Shown here in pieces: positions 8,743 to 16,902 of a DNA stretch of 64,000 bases (positions are counted from its first letter, which is position 1; the number at the start of each line of letters is the position of its first letter). The DNA lies in the NCBI RefSeq assembly GCF_000271845.1, contig NZ_JH719395.1:718025-782024 (forward strand). The letters run 5' to 3'. Origin of the DNA: Rhizobium leguminosarum bv. trifolii WSM2297 (GTDB lineage Bacteria; Pseudomonadota; Alphaproteobacteria; Rhizobiales; Rhizobiaceae). Below the pieces are notes generated by a model that saw only the letters and a list, made by a program, of their open reading frames with translations, was not told where the DNA came from and made no database searches. The position numbers and the translations under genes were made by a program.

Positions 8743-9933
8743 TCAATCCTCCTGCTGGCGCTCGCCCTTGCGGAACGGGCTGTGCTCGGTCAGCAACTCG
8801 CTCATCTGTTCGACATCGGCGCGCTCACGGGCGAGATAATCACCGATCGCCCGGCGAAGGCCGGCATGGGCGACATAATGGGCCGAATGCGTCGTCACCG
8901 GCAGGTAGCCGCGGGCGAGCTTGTGTTCGCCCTGGGCGCCGGCCTCGACCCGTTTCAGCCCTTTCGAAAGGGCGAAGTCGATCGCCTGGTGATAGCAGAC
9001 CTCGAAATGCAGGAAGGGATGATCCTCGACGCAGCCCCAGTGACGGCCGTAGAGCGTATCACCGCCGATGAAGTTGATCGCGCCGGCGATATAGCGCCCG
9101 TCGCGTTTGGCCATGACCAGCAGGATATCGTCGGCCATGCGTTCGCCGATTAGCGAATAGAATTTGCGGGTGAGGTAGGGCCGGCCCCATTTGCGCCCGC
9201 CGGTATCCATGTAGAATTTGAAAAACTGGTCCCAGATGCGTTCCGTCAGGTCACGGCCGGTCAGCCAGTCGATGCTGATGCCGTTTTCGAGGGCGGCGCG
9301 CCGCTCCTTGCGCAACGCCTTGCGTTTGCGCGAGGCGAGCGTTTCGAGAAACTCCTCGTGATTGGCATAGCCGTCATTGATGAAATGGAATTGCTGATCG
9401 GTGCGGTGCAGATAGCCGTCCATTTCGAAGACGCCGATCTCGTCATCCGGAACGAAGGTGATATGGGCCGAGGAGACGCCGAGCCGGCGCACAACCTCCT
9501 TCAGGCTTTCGGCGATCGCGCTCTGGATCGGCAGCCGCTGAAGTCCCTCGGCAACAAGAAGACGCGGGCCCGTCGCCGGGGTGAACGGAATAGAGCATTG
9601 AAGCTTGGGATAATAACGCCCGCCGGCCCGCTCGAAGGCGTCGGCCCAGCCATGGTCGAAGACATATTCGCCCTGGCTGTGGTTCTTGAGGTAGCCGGGC
9701 AGGGCGCCGATCAGTTTGCCGCTATCGGTCTCGAGCAGCAGATGGTGGCCGAGCCAGCCGGTCTCGGCGCTGGCCGAGCCGGACTCTTCAAGCGATGATA
9801 GGAAGGCGTGCGAAATGAAGGGGTTGTAGGCAAGCGTGTTGCCACTCTTCGACGCCCCGGAAAGGCTGGACCAGCTCTCCGGGGAAATCGCGGTGAAGGA
9901 GCGTTCTACGCGAATGGATAGTTCATCGGTCAT
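8743..9933 (-). CDS. FemAB/GNAT-like acyltransferase (COG3146 family)
   Basis: A 396-residue protein of the family often named 'peptidogalycan biosynthesis protein' or GNAT family N-acetyltransferase, with a double GNAT-type fold. Recognisable segments are the WGRPYLTRKFYSLIGERMADD and GRHWGCVEDHPFLHFEVCYHQAIDFA stretches and the C-terminal GEHKLARGYLP. These are shared with FemAB-like aminoacyl transferases. The acceptor is unknown; the family name rests on distant similarity. It probably shares a transcript with the HIT gene downstream. A RIME1-like repeat lies just upstream. Confidence 0.75.
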   Translation of the reverse strand: MTDELSIRVERSFTAISPESWSSLSGASKSGNTLAYNPFISHAFLSSLEESGSASAETGWLGHHLLLETDSGKLIGALPGYLKNHSQGEYVFDHGWADAFERAGGRYYPKLQCSIPFTPATGPRLLVAEGLQRLPIQSAIAESLKEVVRRLGVSSAHITFVPDDEIGVFEMDGYLHRTDQQFHFINDGYANHEEFLETLASRKRKALRKERRAALENGISIDWLTGRDLTERIWDQFFKFYMDTGGRKWGRPYLTRKFYSLIGERMADDILLVMAKRDGRYIAGAINFIGGDTLYGRHWGCVEDHPFLHFEVCYHQAIDFALSKGLKRVEAGAQGEHKLARGYLPVTTHSAHYVAHAGLRRAIGDYLARERADVEQMSELLTEHSPFRKGERQQED

Positions 9934-9978
9934 GGGGCAAATGCGAAGCCTGTGGGAGGATGGTCTCGGCTCTGCCTT

Positions 9979-10080
9979 ACAGCGCCGCGCGTCTTTTCAG
10001 ACGCGCAAAGGACGCTGTAACACTTTGAGTTGCTGCATAATTTACCCTTAAATCGATCCGATTTAAGGAATTATCCAGCA
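9979..10080. repeat. RIME1-like intergenic mosaic element
   Basis: About 102 bases built of two adjacent nested palindromes. The first pairs ACAGCG (9979-9984) with CGCTGT (10013-10018) around an inner GCGCGTCT/AGACGCGC hairpin. The second pairs TGCTGCATAATT (10031-10042) with AATTATCCAGCA (10069-10080), one mismatch, around an inner CCTTAAATCG/CGATTTAAGG hairpin. Size, two-palindrome layout and intergenic position fit the 108-bp RIME1 elements described in Rhizobium. Only one copy is in this window. Confidence 0.75.
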
Positions 10081-10112
10081 GTCTGCGCATGATCTTGGCG
10101 AAAAAGCGAGCG

Positions 10113-10832
10113 TCAAACCGCCACACGCGGGTCGAAGCCTTCGAAGGTCATCTGATCTGCGTTTGCGAAGGTCCGTCGGCGCGCCTCTTCGTCGCGCACC
10201 GTCCAGGTGATGACGGGAATGCCCTTTTCGCGTTCGCCTGTGATGAAGGCGTTCGGCAGGTCGTCATAATAATAGGAGATGAAATCGAGACCGATCTCCA
10301 TTGCCTTAGCATGCGTTTCGAACTCTTCCGGCGTGTTGCCGTTGGCGGTCAGCCCGAGCTGGTAGGGGGCATCAAGCGCCTTCAGATCACGCAGCAGCCA
10401 ATGGTCGAAGCTCATCAGCGCGACCTTGCCCTCATAGCCCTCGAGCACCTCAAGAACGGCTTCGGCAAAACCTTCGTCATCGGCCTCGCGGCCCTTGAGC
10501 TCCAGCACCAGCGGCACCTTGCCCTGGACGAGATCGAGAAGCTGGCGGAGCGTCGGCACCTTGTCGTTTGTGCCGCCGACGGCGATCAGGCCGAGCTCAC
10601 GGGAGGTGCGCTCGCGGATGTCGCCGGTGAGATTGCACAGCCGCTGCAGGTCCTCGTCGTGAAAGACGACCGGCACGCCGTCGGAGGCGTAATGCAGGTC
10701 GCATTCAATCGCAAAGCCCGCTTCGACGGCACGCGAAAAGGCCGAAAGCGTATTTTCCCAGACGAGTCTGTTGAGGTCGTGATAGCCGCGATGGGCGACC
10801 GGCACGTCCCGGATCCAGGCCGCATTGGTCAT
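10113..10832 (-). CDS. Glycerophosphodiester phosphodiesterase family protein
   Basis: A 239-residue cytoplasmic-type GDPD with a TIM-barrel fold. The AHRGYHDLNRLVWENTLSAF segment contains the catalytic His-Arg and the Glu-Asn pair; IECDLHYASDGVPVVFHDEDL contains the metal-binding Glu/Asp and the second catalytic His. No signal peptide is visible, so it probably acts on glycerophosphodiesters in the cytoplasm, releasing glycerol-3-phosphate and an alcohol. Its ATG overlaps the RidA stop by four bases (ATGA), so the two genes are translationally coupled. Confidence 0.9.
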   Translation of the reverse strand: MTNAAWIRDVPVAHRGYHDLNRLVWENTLSAFSRAVEAGFAIECDLHYASDGVPVVFHDEDLQRLCNLTGDIRERTSRELGLIAVGGTNDKVPTLRQLLDLVQGKVPLVLELKGREADDEGFAEAVLEVLEGYEGKVALMSFDHWLLRDLKALDAPYQLGLTANGNTPEEFETHAKAMEIGLDFISYYYDDLPNAFITGEREKGIPVITWTVRDEEARRRTFANADQMTFEGFDPRVAV

Positions 10833-11299
10833 TCTGCGATTTCCATGATAGCATCGATCTCGACGGCAGCGTTCAGCGGCAGGGCGGCCATGCCGACGGC
10901 GGCACGCGCATGTTTGCCGGCCTCGCCGAGCACGCCGGCAATCAGGTTCGAAGCGCCGTTGATGACGAGATGCTGCTCGACGAAGTCGGGCGCCGAGGCG
11001 ACGAAGCCGTTCAGCTTGATGACGCGCCGGATGCGGCCGAGGTCGCCGCCAAGCGCCGCCTTCGCCTGGGCAAGGATGTTGATGGCGCAGAGTTCGGCAC
11101 CGCGTTGACCCGCGGCAACGTCGACGGTCTTGCCGAGATGGCCGGAGACGGCGATCTTGCCGCCTTCGAGCGGCAGCTGGCCGGAGATGTAGAGAAGATT
11201 GCCGCTGATGACATAGGGAACGTAATTTGCAGCGGGGGCTGCGGCTTCGGGCAGGGTTATCCCCATCTCAGTCAGGCGCTTTGCAATTTCATCGGACAT
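10829..11299 (-). CDS. RidA family protein (YjgF/YER057c/UK114)
   Basis: A 156-residue protein of the RidA superfamily, whose founding members hydrolyse reactive enamine/imine intermediates released by PLP enzymes. The long form seen here, with PEAAAPAANYVPYVISGNLLYISGQLPLEGG at the N-terminus and GVLGEAGKHARAAVGMAALPLNAAVEIDAIMEIAE at the end, belongs to a subfamily distinct from archetypal RidA; the activity is therefore less certain. The ATG at 11299 has GGAGAC before it; a TTG 24 bases upstream is a less likely start. It is the first gene of a two-gene operon with the GDPD gene. Confidence 0.85.
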   Translation of the reverse strand: MSDEIAKRLTEMGITLPEAAAPAANYVPYVISGNLLYISGQLPLEGGKIAVSGHLGKTVDVAAGQRGAELCAINILAQAKAALGGDLGRIRRVIKLNGFVASAPDFVEQHLVINGASNLIAGVLGEAGKHARAAVGMAALPLNAAVEIDAIMEIAE

Positions 11300-11435
11300 T
11301 TTCGTCTCCGCTTTTGTTGTCAATTCTTCAAAAATTATGCATCAAGACTAGAATCTTTAATATGACAGGTTCGAGCCTCGATTTGGCCGAAAGCGTTCTT
11401 ATAACATCGCGACCGAGTCCAACAGGAGTTAATGA

Positions 11436-12272
11436 ATGTTCCGATCAGGTCTTGTCGCTCTGCTTCTCGCCAGCGTTTCCGCCAATGCATGGGCGGCTGC
11501 GCCCGCGGTAAGCGCTGCGATCGCGACCGGCCTCGTCGCACATCGCGCCGTCTACGATCTGGAACTGAAGGATGCCTCCGACCGCTCCGGTATAGCCGGC
11601 ATGTACGGTCGCATGGTCTATGAGTTCGACGGCAGCTATTGCCAGGGCTTTACCACCAATTTCCGCTTCGTGACGCAGATCGACACCGGCGACAGCGTCC
11701 GCGTCAGTGACCAGCAGACGAAGACCTTCGAGAACCTCAAGGACGGCAAGTTCACCTTCGACACCAAATCCTTCACCGACGAGCAGCTCGACAAAGAGGT
11801 CAACGGCGCGGCTCAGGATCAGCCGGATGGCGTCAAGGTCGATCTCAAGCAGCCGTCGAGCCGCGAGCTGCAGCTTGCCGAAAGCCGGTTCCCAACCGAA
11901 CACATGCTCGACGTGATCCAGAACGCCAAGGACGGCAAGCGCTTCTTCGAGGCCCGAGTTTTCGATGGCTCCGATGACGGCGACAAGTCGCTGGTAACGA
12001 CGACGATCGTCGGCAAGCAGGAGACGCCGATTGCCGAGGAGGCCGATGCCGGTAATGCCGGCGCTTTCTCCAAGGCGGCCTTCTGGCCGGTGACGATCGC
12101 CTATTTCAACGAGAATGCAAAATCGGACGCTTTGCCGGTTTATCGCATGTCCTTCAAGCTCTATGAGAACGGCATTACCCGCGACCTGACGATGGACTAC
12201 GGCGATTTCGTGCTGACCGGAAAGCTCGCAAAGCTCGAGCTGCTCGACCGCAAGGCCGAGGTCTGCAAGTAA
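11436..12272 (+). CDS. eipB: EipB-like periplasmic cell-envelope protein (DUF1849)
   Basis: A 278-residue exported protein. Residues 1-20 are a Sec signal peptide ending in Ala-x-Ala. The mature part has the DUF1849 pattern (HRAVYDLELKDASDRSGI, GRMVYEFDGSYCQGF, FRMSFKLYENGITRDL). Only two cysteines occur in the mature chain, C69 and C277, closely matching the pair that forms the disulfide in Brucella EipB, a beta-spiral periplasmic protein needed for envelope integrity. Function here is inferred from that family. AGGAG precedes the ATG. The gene is divergent from ridA and appears to be monocistronic. Confidence 0.83.
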   Translation: MFRSGLVALLLASVSANAWAAAPAVSAAIATGLVAHRAVYDLELKDASDRSGIAGMYGRMVYEFDGSYCQGFTTNFRFVTQIDTGDSVRVSDQQTKTFENLKDGKFTFDTKSFTDEQLDKEVNGAAQDQPDGVKVDLKQPSSRELQLAESRFPTEHMLDVIQNAKDGKRFFEARVFDGSDDGDKSLVTTTIVGKQETPIAEEADAGNAGAFSKAAFWPVTIAYFNENAKSDALPVYRMSFKLYENGITRDLTMDYGDFVLTGKLAKLELLDRKAEVCK

Positions 12273-12273
12273 G

Positions 12274-12330
12274 CCGCACAGCTTTTCCGACTGTCATAAA
12301 ACTGTATCATAAAGTTCATTATTGTGCGGC
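12274..12330 (+). promoter_or_regulatory. Inverted repeat enclosing a PHO-box-like sequence upstream of the TelA gene
   Basis: GCCGCACA (12274-12281) and TGTGCGGC (12323-12330) are perfect complements. Between them CTGTCAT (12292-12298) and CTGTATC (12302-12308) resemble the two half-sites of a PhoB box, but the repeat period is 10 instead of 11 bases and the second half is imperfect. It could equally be the 3' end of the eipB transcript. Low confidence. Confidence 0.25.
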
Positions 12331-12473
12331 GACCAGCGATGATTGAGTCGCCTTCCGTCGTCCTGCTTTTCGGGTTGGTGCGATCCTAGCGGCCAGTCCA
12401 TCGCGGATGAGGCCCGTTTGTTGCGAAGATGGGCTCCAGACGATTACTGCCGCAAGCCTGGAAAGCCCGCCTC

Positions 12474-13550
12474 ATGGCCGATACCGATCTCGCGACTGTT
12501 CAGAACGCCGCCCTGCCGGTCGTCGCCGCCGATCCGGCGGAAATCGCCCGCATTTCCGACAGCATCAATATCACCGACCGCGCCGGCATCTCGGTCTATG
12601 GCGACCGCGCCCAGCAGGCGGTCAGCGACTATGCCGACAGGATCCTGCGCGAGGTCCGCAACAAGGATCTGGGCGAGGTCGGCCGCCTGTTGACCGACAT
12701 CATCCTCAAGTCGAAGGGCCTCGACCCGGCGTCGCTGAAGGACAAAGGTTTCCTCAGCCGCATATTCTCCTCCGCAAAGTCCCGGCTCGAACGGTTCAAG
12801 GCGGAGTTTGAAGACGTGGCCGGCCAGATCGATCGGATCGGCCTGGAGCTCGATCGTCACAAGGATACGCTGAGGCGCGACATCGCGCTGCTCGACGACC
12901 TGCATGAGGAAACCCGACAATCGATCATGCGGCTCGAGGCCTATGTGCAGGCCGGCAAGACTTTTGCAGAGCGGTTTCGCAGCACCGAGCTGCCGAGGCT
13001 GAAGGCACAAGCCGAGGCGGCCGCGACTGGCCCCGGCGGCGGCATGCTGGAGGCACAGACCTATCAGGACAGCCTGCAGGCGCTCGACCGGCTGGAAAAG
13101 CGCGTGTTCTACCTGCAGCAGGCTCGCCAGCTCGGCATTCAGCAATTGCCGCAGATCCGCATCGTCCAGGCGGGCGACGAGACGCTGATCGAGAACTTGC
13201 AGGCGACCTCGGCGCTGACGGTGCCGGCCTGGAAACAGAAGATGGTGATCCTGCTCGGGCTGACGCGGCAGAAATCGGCGCTCGAGCTGCAGAAGGCGGT
13301 GACCGACGCCACCAACGACATGATCCGCCAGGCATCCGAGATGATGAAGGACCAGGCGATATCGATCGAGCAGCAGTCGCAGCGCGGCATCGTCGATATC
13401 GATACGCTCGCCAAGGCCAACAGGGATCTGATCGACACGATTTCAGGCGTGCTACAGGTTCAGGAGGAGGGGCGCCGCAAGCGGGCGCAGGCCGAGCAGC
13501 AGATGGAGCAGATGACGGTCGAACTCAAGAAGGCGATGACTGAGGCGTGA
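12474..13550 (+). CDS. TelA family protein (toxic anion resistance)
   Basis: A 358-residue, highly helical cytoplasmic protein of the TelA/KlaA family. The body contains long coiled-coil stretches (KSRLERFKAEFEDVAGQIDR, DKTLRRD-type repeats at about residues 100-190) and a C-terminal segment rich in Lys/Glu/Gln (KKRAQAEQQMEQMTVELKKAM region). The family was named for tellurite resistance and recurs in Ter-type stress clusters, but its biochemical role is not known. The ATG at 12474 is the most TelA-like start; an upstream ATG at 12429 is possible and neither has a strong ribosome binding site. It opens a four-gene cluster with a VWA lipoprotein, an XpaC-like protein and a binding protein. Confidence 0.85.
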   Translation: MADTDLATVQNAALPVVAADPAEIARISDSINITDRAGISVYGDRAQQAVSDYADRILREVRNKDLGEVGRLLTDIILKSKGLDPASLKDKGFLSRIFSSAKSRLERFKAEFEDVAGQIDRIGLELDRHKDTLRRDIALLDDLHEETRQSIMRLEAYVQAGKTFAERFRSTELPRLKAQAEAAATGPGGGMLEAQTYQDSLQALDRLEKRVFYLQQARQLGIQQLPQIRIVQAGDETLIENLQATSALTVPAWKQKMVILLGLTRQKSALELQKAVTDATNDMIRQASEMMKDQAISIEQQSQRGIVDIDTLAKANRDLIDTISGVLQVQEEGRRKRAQAEQQMEQMTVELKKAMTEA

Positions 13551-13564
13551 TCGGCAGGATGACG

Positions 13565-15133
13565 ATGCGAGCACTGCTTTCAGGCTTGGCGCTTCTTGCC
13601 GTTGTGGCGCTTGCCGGCTGCAATCCCTTCGGCAAGGGGCCGGATTTCTCGATCGTATCCGGATCGGAAAATACCGTTCTGCAGCCGATCGTCGAGGAGT
13701 TCTGCAAGCAGAAGAATGCGAGCTGCACCTTCAAATATGAAGGCACGCTCGATATCGGCCTGGCGCTGCAGAGCGATGAGGGCGTCGAGCAGGATGCGGT
13801 CTGGCCGGCCTCCAGCGTCTGGGTCGACATGTTCGACACCAAACGCCGCGTCAAGAGCCTGACTTCGATCGCCCAGACGCCGGTGGTGCTCGGCGTGCGC
13901 AAGTCGAAGGCTGAGCAGCTCGGCTGGATCGGCAGGGATGTGTTCATGAAGGATATTCTGGCGGCCGTCGAAAACGGATCGCTGAAATTCCTGATGACCT
14001 CGGCGACGCAATCCAATTCGGGCGCCAGCGCCTATCTCGCCATGCTGTCGAGTGCGCTCGGCAACAAGCCGGTGATCGAGCCCGGCGATCTCGACGACAA
14101 AGGTGTTCAGGAGAGCGTGCGGTCGCTGCTGTCAGGCGTCGTGCGCTCTTCCGGCTCGTCCGGCTGGCTTGCCGATCTCTACGTCGAATCCGCCGGCAAG
14201 GGCACGGTCTACGACGCCATGTGGAATTACGAGGCGGTGCTGAAGGAAACCAACGACAAGCTTGCCGCCTTGTCGCAGGAACCGCTCTACGCGATCTATC
14301 CGGCCGATGGCGTGGCCCTGGCGGATTCGCCGCTCGGTTTCGTCGATCATGGCCGCGGGCCGGAAGTCCAGGCGTTCTTCAGCGATCTGCTCGCCTATCT
14401 CCGTTCGGCCCCCGTGCAGCAGCGTATCGCAGATACCGGCCGGCGCATTCCGCTCAGCAATGTTGCGGCAAAACCGGAGCCTGGCTGGAATTTCGATCCC
14501 ACCCGGCTTGTGACTGCCATCCGCATGCCGGAGCCGGATGTCATTCGCCAGGCACTCACTCTTTATCAGGCAGCACTGCGCAAGCCGTCCTTGACTGCGC
14601 TCTGCCTCGATTTTTCCGGCTCGATGCAGGGAGACGGCGAGGATCAGCTGCAGAGGGCGATGCGTTTCCTCCTGACGCCCGACGAAGCGAGCAAGGTGCT
14701 GGTGCAATGGTCGCCCGCCGACCAGATCATCGTCATTCCCTTCGACGGCAGCGTGCGCAACACCTTCATGGCCAGCGGAAACCCGCTGGAGCAGCAAGGG
14801 CTGCTGAACGAGATTTCCCGGCAGAAGGCGGATGGCGGCACCAACATGTATGCCTGCGCCGAACGGGCGCTGCAGCAGATCGCCAGAACCGACAGGCTCT
14901 CGACTTATCTGCCTGCCATCGTCATCATGACCGACGGCAGGTCCGACGATCTAAGCCGGTCTTTCATGAGCAAATGGAATGCGACCGAGCCGCATGTGCC
15001 GGTCTTCGGCATCACATTCGGCGACGCCGACAAGACCCAGCTCGATAGCCTCGCCAAGCAGACATCGGCGCGCGTGTTCGACGGCGGCTCGAATCTCGCC
15101 ACCGCTTTCCGCACCGCACGCGGCTATAATTAG
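13565..15133 (+). CDS. Lipoprotein with solute-binding-like domain fused to a VWA domain
   Basis: A 522-residue predicted lipoprotein: an N-terminal signal ends in the lipobox LAGC (residues 15-18 or so). Residues about 25-310 resemble type II periplasmic binding proteins (DAVWPASSVWVDM, TQSNSGASAYLAM, YEAVLKE). Residues about 340-510 form a von Willebrand A domain with the full MIDAS set: D349-F-S-G-S353, GGTN near 425 and MTDGRSDD near 455. It is therefore an exported, metal-binding adhesion or sensor protein, not an ordinary transport protein. CAGGA precedes the ATG at 13565; GTG 13547 and ATG 13559 are alternatives. It lies 14 bases after telA. Confidence 0.83.
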   Translation: MRALLSGLALLAVVALAGCNPFGKGPDFSIVSGSENTVLQPIVEEFCKQKNASCTFKYEGTLDIGLALQSDEGVEQDAVWPASSVWVDMFDTKRRVKSLTSIAQTPVVLGVRKSKAEQLGWIGRDVFMKDILAAVENGSLKFLMTSATQSNSGASAYLAMLSSALGNKPVIEPGDLDDKGVQESVRSLLSGVVRSSGSSGWLADLYVESAGKGTVYDAMWNYEAVLKETNDKLAALSQEPLYAIYPADGVALADSPLGFVDHGRGPEVQAFFSDLLAYLRSAPVQQRIADTGRRIPLSNVAAKPEPGWNFDPTRLVTAIRMPEPDVIRQALTLYQAALRKPSLTALCLDFSGSMQGDGEDQLQRAMRFLLTPDEASKVLVQWSPADQIIVIPFDGSVRNTFMASGNPLEQQGLLNEISRQKADGGTNMYACAERALQQIARTDRLSTYLPAIVIMTDGRSDDLSRSFMSKWNATEPHVPVFGITFGDADKTQLDSLAKQTSARVFDGGSNLATAFRTARGYN

Positions 15134-15140
15134 GACCGGC

Positions 15141-15758
15141 ATGCGCAACTGGCTCGGCAATGACGGCAACTGGATCGTGGCGGGACTGGCTGCGGCAATC
15201 ACCGTGCCATTGCTGAGCTTTGTCGCCGGCATGCCGTTCTGGATCGCTGTCATCATCGCTCTTCTGGTTTTTGCCGGCCTCGTCATTCTCTTGGCACCAC
15301 GCCGGCTGTTCGAAGGCCTCGATATCAAGAGCATTGGCAGCGGGCGCATCGCCTTTGCCCGCGACCTCCTGGAGGCGGCCGTTCCCTTTGCGCAGAGGCT
15401 GGAGGCTGCCGCCGACACGATCACCGATCGGAAGACGGCAGCCGCGGTCCGCCATCTTGCCGAAATCGCCGCCGATGTCTTTCGCAAGGTCGAGGCCAAG
15501 CCGGAGAGCGCCAATGCCGTACGGCGGTTCCTTTCCTATTATCTGCCGCGTGCTGCCGAGGTGGCGGAAGGTTTTGCCGTCATCGAGGCGAAACGCGTTC
15601 CTGATACCAAGCAGCTGGAGGAGGTTCGCGCCGTGCTGGTCAAGCTCGAAGAAGCCTTCGTCCATTATGCCGACAGCTTGATCGATGAGGCGCTCGGCAC
15701 GCTCGACACCGATCTGCGCCTCATTCAGGCTTCGCTCAAAGAGGATATCGGACGCTGA
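15141..15758 (+). CDS. XpaC-like membrane protein
   Basis: A 205-residue protein with two hydrophobic helices at about residues 12-30 and 34-52, followed by a soluble helical domain of about 150 residues (RLEAAADTITDRKTAAAVRHLAEIAADVFRKVEAKPES, LEEVRAVLVKLEEAFVHYADSLIDEA). This is the architecture of the XpaC family, labelled '5-bromo-4-chloroindolyl phosphate hydrolysis protein', although no phosphatase motif is visible and the name reflects an old phenotype. XpaC and TelA often co-occur. The ATG is seven bases after the VWA gene, and its stop shares one base with the next start. Confidence 0.7.
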   Translation: MRNWLGNDGNWIVAGLAAAITVPLLSFVAGMPFWIAVIIALLVFAGLVILLAPRRLFEGLDIKSIGSGRIAFARDLLEAAVPFAQRLEAAADTITDRKTAAAVRHLAEIAADVFRKVEAKPESANAVRRFLSYYLPRAAEVAEGFAVIEAKRVPDTKQLEEVRAVLVKLEEAFVHYADSLIDEALGTLDTDLRLIQASLKEDIGR

Positions 15759-16864
15759 TGGCCCTTTCTCGTCGCGCCTTTGGAGTGGGACTGCTGGGAG
15801 CCGGCGTCGTCGGCACCGGCGGCTATTTCGCCGTCAAGGACCGGCCTGAACTGCAGGGCCTGCTCGGCAGCCGCACGACGCTTTCCGGCTTCATCGGTGG
15901 CGAGAAGGAAGCCTTTCTTGCCGACCGTGACGTGGTCAGCGCACTTGGGGGATATGGCCTGACGGTAAACAGCCGCGTAGCGGGGTCGGTCGAAATGGTG
16001 CGCGAACAGGCGCTGCTCTCGCAGACTCCGCAATTTCTATGGCCGTCCTCGTCGATCATGGTCGATATCGCCAGACAAAGCGGCGTCAAAATCCGCAATG
16101 ACCGGGTCGTGCTGAACACGCCCGTCGTTGTCTATTCCTGGCAGCCGGTGGTCGACGGCTTGAGGAAATCAGGACTGGTGACGGTCACAAACGAAGGCCA
16201 TTATCAGCTCGACCTCAAAGCGCTGCTGGATGCTGTTCTCGCCGGCACCGACTGGTCGAAGCTCGGCGTCAATTCGCTGTATGGCCGCGCGCGCATCGTC
16301 TCGACCGATCCGAACCGCTCCAATTCCGGCTTCATGTTCGCCGGCCTGGCGCTTAGCCTCTTCAGCGGCAATGTCGCGACCGCAGACGATCTTGCCGCGT
16401 TCGGCGGCAAGGTGCAGGCGGTCTTCCGTAACATGGGCTTCAAGTCGCCCTCGTCAGGCAAGCTCTTCGACCAGTATCTGGCAGGCGGCCTCGGCGGCGA
16501 GCCGATGATCGTCGGCTATGAGAATCAGCTGGTCGAATGGATCCTCGCCGATCCCTCGCGCTGGGACCGCATCAAGACAAGCGCGGGCGCAAAGCCGGTG
16601 GTGCTCTATCCGCGGCCGACCGTTTATTCAGCGCATCCGCTGATCGTCGTCGACGAGAACGCCAATCGGCTGGTCGAAGCGCTGGTGAGCCCGAAGCTGC
16701 AGGAACTTGCCTGGACGAGACATGGCTTCCGCGGTCCGCTTGGAACCGCCGCCGGCAACGCCGACAGCGCAATCGGCAGCCTGCTGCCGGCCGAGGTCGA
16801 TGCCGTCCTGCCGATGCCGGATGCCGGCGTCATGCTGTCGCTTCTGACGATGCTGGCAGGCTGA
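15758..16864 (+). CDS. Exported solute-binding-like protein of the TelA cluster
   Basis: A 368-residue protein beginning with a twin-arginine-like leader (SRRAFGVG, then a Gly/Ala/Val-rich hydrophobic stretch to about residue 26, without a clear cleavage site). The rest resembles type II binding proteins: LWPSSSIMVDI, NTPVVVYSW, STDPNRSNSG and YENQLVEW. Each of these has a counterpart in the N-terminal part of the VWA lipoprotein two genes upstream, so the two are paralogous. No ABC permease or ATPase gene is nearby. The start codon overlaps the XpaC stop (TGATG). It ends the cluster. Confidence 0.75.
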   Translation: MALSRRAFGVGLLGAGVVGTGGYFAVKDRPELQGLLGSRTTLSGFIGGEKEAFLADRDVVSALGGYGLTVNSRVAGSVEMVREQALLSQTPQFLWPSSSIMVDIARQSGVKIRNDRVVLNTPVVVYSWQPVVDGLRKSGLVTVTNEGHYQLDLKALLDAVLAGTDWSKLGVNSLYGRARIVSTDPNRSNSGFMFAGLALSLFSGNVATADDLAAFGGKVQAVFRNMGFKSPSSGKLFDQYLAGGLGGEPMIVGYENQLVEWILADPSRWDRIKTSAGAKPVVLYPRPTVYSAHPLIVVDENANRLVEALVSPKLQELAWTRHGFRGPLGTAAGNADSAIGSLLPAEVDAVLPMPDAGVMLSLLTMLAG

Positions 16865-16902
16865 GCGGCCGCATGCGAAGGGCGGGGCAGCGGCTGAATT
16901 TC

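Noticed and set aside
15141..15758. Calling the XpaC-like protein a phosphatase
   Set aside because: The family name derives from an indolyl-phosphate phenotype; no phosphatase motif is visible, so no catalytic function is claimed.
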